Part shown: piece after piece, positions 1 to 5,747 of the stretch
How the letters are laid out: each line of letters starts with the position of its first letter
How positions within the stretch are numbered: position 1 is the first letter of the stretch
DNA from: Eubacteriales bacterium
GTDB taxonomy: Bacteria > Bacillota_A > Clostridia > Christensenellales > Aristaeellaceae
Reading direction: 5' to 3'
Length of the DNA stretch: 7,143 nt
Assembly (NCBI GenBank): GCA_030528845.1
Contig: JAUMYC010000131.1
Location: 1 to 7,143 of the forward strand
Program-made: the position numbers and the translations under genes
Notes under the pieces: generated by a model
What the model saw: only the letters and a program-made list of their open reading frames with translations
Database searches by the model: none
Told to the model about the DNA's origin: nothing

Positions 1-1
1 A

Positions 2-997
2 GGCAGCGGCAAGACGACGCTCTGCGGCGCGCTGCGCCCTGCGGACGCGCCGGGCATTACGACCTGTGCCCTGCCGAAAAAAGAAGTGCGCCTTCGTGAA
101 AACGCCACAGGGGAAGAGGCGGTCATCGGAAAATACGATGAGAGCCTGCCCGGCTCGGAGAACAGGATGCGGCTGTGCCGCGAGGGCCTCGAGGGCCTCG
201 GCGTGCAGGCGCTGGAGCGGTGCGCAGACGCCGCGGCGGAGTGGGCGGTCTTGGACGAGATCGGCTATCTGGAATGCGGCTGTGAAGCGTATCGGGAGGC
301 GCTTTTGCGGCTGATGGAGCGCAAGCGGCTCCTTGCAGCGGTGCGCAAGCAGGAGCTGCCCTTTCTGCTGCGGCTTTGCTCGGACAGGGAAGTCTTTTGC
401 GTGGATCTGGACGCGCCCTACGGCAGGGCGGGCTGCGTGATCATGGCCTCCGGCATGGGCAGGCGCTTCGGCGGGAATAAGCTGCTGGCGGATTTTCACG
501 GCGAACCGCTGTTTCTGCGCGCGCTTGCCGCAACGGAGGGGATATTCGCAAGGAGAGTCGTGGTCACACGGCATGCGGACGTGGCGGAGATCTGCCGCGC
601 AAGGGGCGTGGAGGCCGTGCTGCACGACAGGCCGCTGCGCTCGGACACGGTGCGCATCGGGCTGGAGGCCGTTGGCGATGTGGACGGCTGTTTGTTCTGT
701 CCGGCGGATCAGCCGCTGCTGCGCCGGGAGAGCGTGGCGGCGCTGGCCATCGCCGCGGCGAACGCCCCGCAGCAGATCTTCCGCGCCTGCTTTGCGGATG
801 AACCCGGCTCGCCCGTGCTGTTTCCGAAATGGGCCTTTGCGGAATTGAACGCCCTGCCCGAGGGGAAGGGCGGCGGACATGTCATGAAGAAGCACCCGGA
901 GAGCGTTCGCATGGTGCCTGTCAGGGATGCACATGAGCTCATGGACGCGGACGACCTGGACGCTCTGGAAATGCTGCGCGCGATCAAACAAAAATAA
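2..997 (+). CDS. THEP1-like P-loop NTPase fused to MocA-like nucleotidyltransferase (5' end outside window)
   Basis: The open frame runs in from the left edge; 331 residues are visible and the true start lies upstream. The visible N-terminus opens inside a Walker A loop (GSGKTTL, residues 1-7). A Walker B-like DEIGYLE follows at about 85-91, the form typical of THEP1/NTPase_1 nucleoside-triphosphatases. From about residue 143 a second domain begins with the NTP-transferase signature IMASGMGRRFGGNK, followed by SDTVRIGLEA, CPADQP (about 233-238), GSPVLFP and GKGGGH. This is the pattern of MocA/MobA-like cytidylyl- or guanylyltransferases that attach a nucleotide to molybdopterin. Known of the family: MocA makes molybdopterin cytosine dinucleotide for xanthine-dehydrogenase-type hydroxylases. 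Inferred: a cytosolic cofactor-maturation enzyme, perhaps for a molybdenum hydroxylase encoded upstream. The role of the NTPase domain is unknown. GTG at 86 is an internal codon, not the start. A terminator follows directly. Confidence 0.85.
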   Translation, partial: GSGKTTLCGALRPADAPGITTCALPKKEVRLRENATGEEAVIGKYDESLPGSENRMRLCREGLEGLGVQALERCADAAAEWAVLDEIGYLECGCEAYREALLRLMERKRLLAAVRKQELPFLLRLCSDREVFCVDLDAPYGRAGCVIMASGMGRRFGGNKLLADFHGEPLFLRALAATEGIFARRVVVTRHADVAEICRARGVEAVLHDRPLRSDTVRIGLEAVGDVDGCLFCPADQPLLRRESVAALAIAAANAPQQIFRACFADEPGSPVLFPKWAFAELNALPEGKGGGHVMKKHPESVRMVPVRDAHELMDADDLDALEMLRAIKQK

Positions 998-1023
998 CGA
1001 CGCACCGGCCGGTGCGTCGTTTT
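997..1023. terminator. Palindromic, probably bidirectional terminator between convergent genes
   Basis: Positions 997-1020 are a perfect palindrome: ten-base arms ACGACGCACC and GGTGCGTCGT around GGCC. It begins on the last base of the NTPase-MocA stop codon. On the plus strand it runs into TTTTGTGT. On the minus strand the same hairpin is followed by TATTTTTG, a better U-tract. It can therefore end both the rightward gene and the leftward hydrolase gene, whose stop lies about 50 bp away. Confidence 0.85.
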
Positions 1024-1069
1024 GTGTGCGGAGAGAGACGTTTGTTGTTTTTGCGCGGTCGGGCGGCGC

Positions 1070-1858
1070 TCATGCTCCGTACATCGCGCCGCGCACAGCA
1101 GTGACGACATGCGCGCCCAGCGTGGGCAGAGGCTCCTGCCCGTTGTACAGGGCGCAGATCTCCTCGTCGTCCGCATCGGGATGCCGTCGGATCAGCTCTT
1201 CTATGCGATGCAGAGGCGCAAGGCAATGCGCAAGCGCAGCCTGCACGGCTTCCCGGCCACGGTAGTGATGGCCCATGGGATGATAGTCGTGCGCGGCGAG
1301 GATGTTCTCGATCGGCAGCTTTTGCAGGCGTTCGACGGCAGAGCGATGCTGCGCGGGGAAGCGGATGTTCGCGCCCCATTTGCCGGAGCCGAAAATGCCC
1401 CATAGCTGCAGGCAGTCGCCGGAAAGGAGAGTGCCGGTGCGCGTGTCGAGCAGAGCGGCGCTGTCCGCCGTGTGCCCGGGCAGAGCGACCGTCCGGAGAA
1501 CGCCCAGAAGCATTTCGCCATCCTGCGGGGAGCGGAAGCATGCCCCCGGACAGCTCTCGCGCAGCGCTTCACTGCCCGAGACGACGCAAAGCTGCGGGAA
1601 ATGCCGCAGCAGCGCGCGCAATCCGCCCGCATGGTCGGTGTGATTATGCGAGATGAAGACATAACGCAGTTCCCCGGGCTCGAGCCGCGCCTCGCGCAGG
1701 AAGGGCAGGATGCGCTCCTGCACGTCTTCGTCGCTGCTCGCCGCATCAAAGAGCAGCGCGCCCTGCTTCGTGCGCACGAGGCAGACAGTGGTGTAGATGT
1801 CCTTGTAGGGAGTTGTAAGGCGGGAAATATCCTGCGTGATCTGCGTAGCGGCGTCCAT
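1070..1858 (-). CDS. Metallo-beta-lactamase-fold metal-dependent hydrolase
   Basis: A 262-residue protein with the complete metal-binding signature of the MBL superfamily: HNHTDH at residues 71-76 (HxHxDH), PGHT with H129, SGDCLQ with D148, and AAHDYHP with H190. No signal peptide or membrane segment is seen, so it is probably a cytosolic dinuclear Zn or Fe hydrolase. Family members include glyoxalase II-like thioesterases, lactonases and many uncharacterised enzymes, and the substrate cannot be read from sequence. Two in-frame ATGs are possible. The one at 1867 abuts the AAAGGAG ribosome site with no spacer, whereas the one at 1858 has a 9-nt spacer, so 1858 is preferred (the longer form would be 265 residues). 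The gene has its own promoter in the 65-bp gap after the rhodanese gene. Read-through from that gene is also possible because no terminator separates them. The convergent palindromic terminator lies downstream. Confidence 0.88.
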   Translation of the reverse strand: MDAATQITQDISRLTTPYKDIYTTVCLVRTKQGALLFDAASSDEDVQERILPFLREARLEPGELRYVFISHNHTDHAGGLRALLRHFPQLCVVSGSEALRESCPGACFRSPQDGEMLLGVLRTVALPGHTADSAALLDTRTGTLLSGDCLQLWGIFGSGKWGANIRFPAQHRSAVERLQKLPIENILAAHDYHPMGHHYRGREAVQAALAHCLAPLHRIEELIRRHPDADDEEICALYNGQEPLPTLGAHVVTAVRGAMYGA

Positions 1859-1867
1859 GTCCGGCAT

Positions 1868-1874
1868 CTCCTTT
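1868..1874 (-). promoter_or_regulatory. Ribosome binding site deciding the MBL hydrolase start
   Basis: The minus strand reads AAAGGAG here. The in-frame ATG at 1867 follows with zero spacing, too close for initiation. The ATG at 1858 is nine nucleotides away, a normal distance, so the shorter protein is chosen. Confidence 0.7.
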
Positions 1875-1894
1875 GCGAGAGGTTGATACTGCCT

Positions 1895-1922
1895 ATTGTA
1901 TCCCGTTTTGCGGATCCGTCAA
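1895..1922 (-). promoter_or_regulatory. Sigma-A-type promoter for the MBL hydrolase gene
   Basis: On the minus strand the -35 box is TTGACG (1922-1917) and the -10 box TACAAT (1900-1895), separated by 16 bp. Transcription would begin near 1888, giving a leader of about 30 nt that contains the ribosome site. It lies entirely in the gap after the rhodanese stop codon. Confidence 0.75.
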
Positions 1923-1932
1923 GCCCGCCGGG

Positions 1933-2319
1933 TCATTCGGTCACGATCTCACCGGGCCAGCTGTTGATGCCGCCGAATTCCACGATGTTTCGATAGCCGA
2001 GGCCGACGAGCTTTTCCGAGGCCTGTTTGGAGCGGTTTCCGCTGCGGCAGTAGACGAGGATGAGCTGCTCCTTGTCCGGGAGCTCTTCGGGCGGCTCGTC
2101 GCCGATGGTCTCGTTGGGGAGCAGGACCGCGCCGGGGATGTGACCGGCGGCGAATTCTTCTTCGGTGCGCACGTCGAGGATGATATAATCTTTTTCCTGT
2201 GCCATCATCTCAACGGCTTCCGGCATGCTGATCTGTCGATAAGAACCCTGTTCTGCTTCGGGTGCGGCGCACCCCGCCAGCAGCACGGCGATGAGAAATA
2301 AGGGAAGATATCTGAGCAT
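1933..2319 (-). CDS. Rhodanese-domain lipoprotein
   Basis: A 128-residue protein. Residues 1-17 form a lipoprotein signal peptide: a short basic start (LR), a hydrophobic stretch, then the lipobox LLAGC with C17 as the lipidated residue. The mature protein would therefore be anchored on the outer face of the membrane. The rest is one rhodanese domain: IILDVRTEEEFAAGHIPGA at about 46-64, the active-site loop CRSGNRS at 91-97 with catalytic C91, and a C-terminal FGGINSWPG typical of single-domain rhodaneses (GlpE/PspE-like). Such proteins transfer sulfane sulfur or handle persulfides; the physiological substrate here is unknown. The start at 2319 is chosen because AAGGAGG precedes it by 7 nt and it gives a proper lipobox. 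The frame stays open upstream to 2412, but that extension lacks any targeting logic. It is divergent from the ABC transporter gene; no clear terminator follows. Confidence 0.9.
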   Translation of the reverse strand: MLRYLPLFLIAVLLAGCAAPEAEQGSYRQISMPEAVEMMAQEKDYIILDVRTEEEFAAGHIPGAVLLPNETIGDEPPEELPDKEQLILVYCRSGNRSKQASEKLVGLGYRNIVEFGGINSWPGEIVTE

Positions 2320-2444
2320 TATAAAGCCTCCTTGCGGCTGCGCGTTGTTCGGCAGCGCTTCTATGATTATCAGAATAGAGCATCTGCGCGCGGCGTTCCG
2401 TGACGAGATCACATTGGCACGGCGCGCAGTTTACCCGAGCGTGA

Positions 2445-2473
2445 TTGCGCCCCGGAAGAAAATAAGGTAGAAT
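2445..2473 (+). promoter_or_regulatory. Probable promoter for the fused ABC transporter gene
   Basis: A -35-like TTGCGC (2445-2450) and a -10-like TAGAAT (2468-2473) are separated by 17 bp. The transcript would begin near 2480, about 50 nt before the start codon. No riboswitch-like fold was seen in this short leader. Confidence 0.55.
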
Positions 2474-2514
2474 ATAAAGAAAAGAAAATGGGGCGCGGCT
2501 TACCGGATCTGTGC

Positions 2515-2520
2515 AAAGGA
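2515..2520 (+). promoter_or_regulatory. Ribosome binding site supporting a TTG start
   Basis: AAAGGA sits nine nucleotides before TTG at 2530 and 18 nucleotides before the first in-frame ATG at 2539. An in-frame TGA at 2521-2523 excludes an earlier start. Spacing favours TTG. Confidence 0.6.
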
Positions 2521-2529
2521 TGAAATGGA

Positions 2530-4080
2530 TTGGCGACGATGCTGAGAAAGAGGACTCTTGCGCTGTTTATGGCGCTGCTGTGCGCGCTCGGGGCGCTTTG
2601 CTGCGGCGCGTCTGCGGAGCAGGAGAGCGCCGAGCCCTGTCAGGAGGATTTTGAGCATGCGGTCTTGGGCGTGCTCACCGGATCGTTCTACGACGATATC
2701 GCGCGGGAGATGTACCCCGAGGCGAAGATCCGCTATTACGATTCGCTGACCGATCTGCTCGTCAGCGCGCAGCAGGGGAAGATCGATGCGTTTTACACCT
2801 ATACCTCCTCGTATGTTTCCATGAAATGGGACGGCATCCGGCTGAAGATCGTCGGAGAGCCCGTGTCGTCCATGAACGTTGCGTTCGGCTTTGCGCTCGA
2901 TCAGGCCGACGGCCTTGTCATGCGTCGGCTCAATGCCTTTTTGCAGGAAAAAGAGGCGGACGGCACGCTGCGCGAGGTGCATAAAAAGTGGATCGGAGAC
3001 GAAGAGCCGACGGAGCACCCGGATTATTCCACGCTGACCGGGGAGAACGGCACGCTGCGGGTGGCCGTGGTGGAAGGGCTGCGGCCGACGGTCTATCAGA
3101 TCGGCAGCGGCTTTACCGGCTATGAGATCGAGCTGCTGACCATGTTTGCAAGAGAGTACGGCTATAAGCTGGAGCTGACGGGTCTGAAATTCGACGGCGT
3201 GATCCCCGGGCTGATGTCGGGGAAGTTTGATCTCGCCGCAGCGACCCTCGCGGTCACGCCCGAGCGCATGGAGAGCATCGCCTTTTCCCATCCGCACAGC
3301 GTGGAGTACGGCTATCTCGTCGTCAGCGAGGGCGCAGAGGAGAGCGGTTCTTTTTGGGCGGATATCCGAGAGAGCTTCGAGAAGACCTTCGTCAGGGAAG
3401 AACGCTGGAAGCTGATCGTCGAGGGCGTCGCGGTGACGACGATCATCAGCCTGTTCTCCGCGCTCGGCGGCAGCGTGCTGGGGTTCGGGCTGTATCTGCT
3501 CAGCCGCAGCGAATGCAGGCCGCTCGGCGCGGCTGCAAAAGGGATCGCAAAGGTGTACACGCGCATCGTGGCCGGCACGCCCGTGGTCGTGATCCTGATG
3601 ATCCTGTTTTACATCGTGTTCGGCAGGATGCGCGATGCGAGCGGCATACTGGTGGCGATCTTAGGCTTTTCGCTCACCTTCGGAGCGTTCGTGTACAGCC
3701 ACATGGCGCTGTCTGTGGCCGGAGTGGACGTCGGCCAGACAGAGGCGGCCTTTGCGCTGGGCTACACGCCCCGCAGGACGTTTTTTCGCATCCTCCTGCC
3801 GCAGGCCATGGCGTTTTTCCTGCCCTCCTATTGCGCGGAGATCGTCTCTCTGGTGAAGGCGACGGCGGTAGTCGGCTATATCGCCGTGAACGACCTGACG
3901 CGCATGGGCGACGTCATCCGCAGCAATACGTACGAGGCCTTTTTCCCGCTGATGGCCACAGCGCTGATCTATTTCATGCTCACTTGGGCGTTCTCGCTGG
4001 TGCTCGGCCGCATAATGCAGAGCTTTGAACCCAAGCGCCGCAGCGAGGAGAAGATCCTGCGGGGGATACGCGAAAAATGA
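2530..4080 (+). CDS. Amino-acid ABC transporter: substrate-binding halves fused to the permease
   Basis: A 516-residue membrane protein. Residues 1-30 are a signal peptide or anchor with a basic start (RKR), a hydrophobic core and an ASA cleavage-like site. Residues 44-156 resemble the second lobe and closing helix of a family 3 solute-binding protein (VLTGSFYDDIA, RYYDSLTDLL, GKIDAF, LKIVGEP, DGTLREVHKKWIG). Residues 174-265 resemble the first lobe (GTLRVAV, GFTGYEIEL, GLMSGKFDLAAA, TPERMESIAFSHP), with R246 where family 3 proteins bind the substrate carboxylate. Residues 290-500 form the permease of the His/Glu/Gln/Arg family. Its several membrane spans include the ATPase-coupling EAA-like segment at about 403-432 (QTEAAFALGYTPRRTFF). 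It should import a polar amino acid using a separate ATPase, but none is encoded next to it. TTG at 2530 is the preferred start; ATG at 2539 is the alternative. A promoter lies upstream and a terminator 80 bp downstream. Confidence 0.9.
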   Translation: MATMLRKRTLALFMALLCALGALCCGASAEQESAEPCQEDFEHAVLGVLTGSFYDDIAREMYPEAKIRYYDSLTDLLVSAQQGKIDAFYTYTSSYVSMKWDGIRLKIVGEPVSSMNVAFGFALDQADGLVMRRLNAFLQEKEADGTLREVHKKWIGDEEPTEHPDYSTLTGENGTLRVAVVEGLRPTVYQIGSGFTGYEIELLTMFAREYGYKLELTGLKFDGVIPGLMSGKFDLAAATLAVTPERMESIAFSHPHSVEYGYLVVSEGAEESGSFWADIRESFEKTFVREERWKLIVEGVAVTTIISLFSALGGSVLGFGLYLLSRSECRPLGAAAKGIAKVYTRIVAGTPVVVILMILFYIVFGRMRDASGILVAILGFSLTFGAFVYSHMALSVAGVDVGQTEAAFALGYTPRRTFFRILLPQAMAFFLPSYCAEIVSLVKATAVVGYIAVNDLTRMGDVIRSNTYEAFFPLMATALIYFMLTWAFSLVLGRIMQSFEPKRRSEEKILRGIREK

Positions 4081-4158
4081 GCGCGTTTCCGCTCTTTGAA
4101 AAGCAGCATGACGCGTATCTTTGAGACGGAAGCAAGCACAGAGGCAAAACATATGAGC

Positions 4159-4195
4159 GGCGCAGCCTGCGCATTTTTGCGGGCTGCGCCTTTTT
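4159..4195 (+). terminator. Intrinsic terminator of the ABC transporter gene
   Basis: Arms GGCGCAGCC (4159-4167) and GGCTGCGCC (4182-4190) form a nine-bp GC-rich stem. An inner CGCA/TGCG helix caps it with a TTTT loop, and TTTTT plus an AT-rich tail follows. On the minus strand no U-tract follows directly, so it is a weaker candidate terminator for the convergent MATE gene, which ends at 4224. Confidence 0.9.
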
Positions 4196-4223
4196 ATATA
4201 TGTCGCCGCTCGGTGCACAAGCC

Positions 4224-5573
4224 TTACAGGCGTGCGGCGGTGCGCTGCAGGCGCAGGGTATGGGCAAAGAACACGCCGCAGAGGATGATCTGCACGAGGG
4301 AGGACGCGGGCGTCGCCAGCCCGATGTGGAACAGCCCGGCCTCCGCCTGCCGGCTGATGAGCCAGCTCACCGGCAGACGCACGCAGAACGCGCCGATGAT
4401 CCCCTGCGTCATGACGAACATGGTGTTGCCCGTGCCGTTGAAATAGCCGATGAAGCAGAAGAGGAAGGAGGTGAGCAGGCAGTCGATGGCGTAAGCCTTG
4501 AGATATCCGTGCGCGGCGAGCACCACCTCCCGCTCCCTTGCGAACAGTCCGGCGAGTACATCGCCGTGAAAGAAGGTCAGATACGCCATGACGACGCCGG
4601 CGGCCAGCGAGGAGGCGATGCCGCACAGCAGCGCTTTTCGGGCGCGTTCCGGCTTGCGCGCGCCCATATTCTGCGCGACGAAGGCGGACATGGCCTGCAT
4701 ATAGGCGGAGGGCATCAGCATCACAAAGCCGCACAGCTTCTCCGCCACGCCCACGCCCGCAGAGGCGATCAGCCCGAGGCTGTTGACGATGGCCGTGATG
4801 GCCAGAAAGGAGATGTTCACCAGCAGGTCCTGCAGCGCGATGGGCACGCCCAGCGTGAGGATGCCGCGCATATGTTCGCCCTGCGGGCGGATGTCATTCT
4901 TGTGCAGAGCAAAGGGCAGAGAGCGCCTGCGGATGATCAGCACGGAGAGCACGACGCTGACGGCCTGCGCGATCACCGTCGCGATCGCCGCGCCGACCGT
5001 TCCCAGATGCAGCCCTGCCACGAACAGAAGATCGCCGATGATGTTCAGCGCGCAGGCGATGGCCACCGTGACCAGCGGCATGGTGGAATCGCCGATGCCG
5101 CGGAAGATGCTGCCCACGAGGTTGTAGGCGACGATGAACACCGCGCCAACGGAGCAGACGACGATATAGGAGACGGTGCGTTCGAACACCTCCTCGGGGG
5201 CCTGCATCACCCGCGCCATGGCCGGCGCCGCGAGGATCATGACGACCGAAACGACCAGCGCCAAAACGCCGAAGAGCCAGATGCCGCTGCCGATGATCTG
5301 TCCGGCTTCCTCGCGGCGGCCTTCACCGATCTTCCGGCCGACCAGCACTGTCAGGCCCATGGCGAGGCCGGTGATCACGACGGTCAGCGTGTGCATGACC
5401 ATAGAGCCCGTCGCGACGGCGGAGACATCCGCGCTCGTGCCGAACTGTCCTACGATCAGCAGATCGACCGCGCCGTACATCGCCTGCAAGAACAGCGCCA
5501 GCAGCACCGGCAGCGCAAAGCGGATCAGCGGCCCGAAGATGCGTCCCCGGGTAAAGTCCTGTGTCTGTTTCAT
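4224..5573 (-). CDS. MATE-family multidrug/cation efflux transporter (MepA-like)
   Basis: A 449-residue protein of the usual MATE length (about 450) with roughly twelve hydrophobic segments in two homologous halves. Family marks are ALPVLLALFLQAMYGAVDLLIVG at about 20-42, FRGIGDSTMP at 157-166, an N-terminal-half end rich in VGAAIATVIAQ (193-203), LGVPIALQDL at 241-250, QNMGARKPERA at 301-311 and LPVSWLIS at 400-407. MATE pumps export organic cations and drugs in exchange for protons or sodium. The start at 5573 (MKQTQDF) follows GGGAGGA by about 4-5 nt; the open frame upstream to 5657 runs through the regulatory leader and is rejected. The gene is alone in its transcript, with a consensus promoter and a structured, terminator-containing leader of guanidine-IV type. 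If that assignment is right, guanidine or a related cation is a likely physiological substrate. Without it, substrate specificity cannot be told. Confidence 0.93.
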   Translation of the reverse strand: MKQTQDFTRGRIFGPLIRFALPVLLALFLQAMYGAVDLLIVGQFGTSADVSAVATGSMVMHTLTVVITGLAMGLTVLVGRKIGEGRREEAGQIIGSGIWLFGVLALVVSVVMILAAPAMARVMQAPEEVFERTVSYIVVCSVGAVFIVAYNLVGSIFRGIGDSTMPLVTVAIACALNIIGDLLFVAGLHLGTVGAAIATVIAQAVSVVLSVLIIRRRSLPFALHKNDIRPQGEHMRGILTLGVPIALQDLLVNISFLAITAIVNSLGLIASAGVGVAEKLCGFVMLMPSAYMQAMSAFVAQNMGARKPERARKALLCGIASSLAAGVVMAYLTFFHGDVLAGLFAREREVVLAAHGYLKAYAIDCLLTSFLFCFIGYFNGTGNTMFVMTQGIIGAFCVRLPVSWLISRQAEAGLFHIGLATPASSLVQIILCGVFFAHTLRLQRTAARL

Positions 5574-5591
5574 ACATTCCTCCCATAGATC

Positions 5592-5638
5592 AAAAAAAGC
5601 CGGATAAGGCACCGGGCGAACCCGACATCTTATCCGGC
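5592..5638 (-). terminator. Leader terminator hairpin before the MATE gene
   Basis: Arms GCCGGATAAG (5638-5629) and CTTATCCGGC (5608-5599) form a ten-bp stem. It continues through U-G wobbles into CGGG/CCCG with a UUCG tetraloop, then seven T residues (5598-5592) on the minus strand. It lies between a strong promoter and the ribosome site, so it acts as an attenuator for the MATE gene. It is also the only clear terminator after the upstream secreted-protein gene. Confidence 0.88.
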
Positions 5639-5672
5639 CTTGTATTTCGTATACCAAGCCCTCCGATGAGTC
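5592..5672 (-). promoter_or_regulatory. Candidate riboswitch in MATE leader, guanidine-IV (mepA)-like, transcriptional ON
   Basis: On the minus strand the leader starts near 5671. Hairpin 1: CUU (5658-5656) and GUAU (5654-5651) pair with AUAC (5645-5642) and AAG (5641-5639) around a bulged G5655; the loop is ACGAA. Hairpin 2: CGGG/CCCG around UUCG (5620-5617). Loop CGAA (5649-5646) is exactly complementary to loop UUCG, allowing a kissing interaction. CUCAUCGG (5670-5663) can pair with most of CCGGAUAAG (5637-5629), the 5' arm of the terminator, so an antiterminator helix enclosing hairpin 1 competes with termination. Known: guanidine-IV riboswitches sit before MATE (mepA) genes, switch transcription on, and use a loop-loop contact. 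I recall the class only in outline and have not aligned its consensus, so the ligand is inference. Confidence 0.62.
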
Positions 5673-5677
5673 TGTAC

Positions 5678-5706
5678 AGTATACTATATCCTCCTGCGGC
5701 TGTCAA
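5678..5706 (-). promoter_or_regulatory. Consensus promoter of the MATE gene
   Basis: On the minus strand TTGACA (5706-5701), a 17-bp spacer and TATACT (5683-5678) match a housekeeping promoter almost perfectly. Such strength fits a gene controlled after initiation by leader termination. An eight-bp inverted repeat (5692-5699 and 5734-5741) overlaps the spacer and reaches the end of the upstream gene; its role is unclear. Confidence 0.88.
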
Positions 5707-5747
5707 GTCTGCATGGCTGCCCGGCTGATTGCACCGCAGGACGCCTC

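Larger units (their letters stand above)
2320..2529. other. Intergenic region between divergent rhodanese and ABC transporter genes
   Basis: This 210-bp stretch carries no credible gene. It holds the rhodanese ribosome site (AAGGAGG, minus strand, near 2327-2333), a convincing rightward promoter at 2445-2473, and the ribosome site of the ABC gene. For the leftward rhodanese gene only a weak -10-like GATAAT (2371-2366, minus strand) is seen, with no recognisable -35 box. It sits inside a small imperfect dyad at about 2361-2378, so its promoter is uncertain and may need an activator. Confidence 0.5.

Noticed and set aside
1070..2319. MBL hydrolase plus rhodanese as a persulfide-oxidising pair (CstB/ETHE1-like)
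   Set aside because: MBL-rhodanese pairs are known in sulfide detoxification, but the rhodanese is an extracellular lipoprotein and the hydrolase appears cytosolic. The hydrolase has its own promoter, and its HNHTDH context is generic rather than ETHE1-specific. Adjacency alone is not enough.
2320..2412. N-terminal extension of the rhodanese frame
   Set aside because: It lies upstream of AAGGAGG and would bury the lipoprotein signal peptide inside the protein.
3661..4734. 357-residue minus-strand frame spanning the ABC gene end, the terminator and the MATE gene end
   Set aside because: It reads through a strong terminator and two real genes in shifted frames; the residue composition is artefactual.
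4200..5588. 462-residue open frame on the plus strand antisense to the MATE gene
   Set aside because: Its composition is dominated by H, R, D, G and Q with no domain logic, and it mirrors a clear membrane transporter. It is a shadow of high-GC coding sequence.
5574..5657. N-terminal extension of the MATE frame up to 5657
   Set aside because: It would translate the terminator hairpin of the leader. A good ribosome site and typical MATE N-terminus support 5573.
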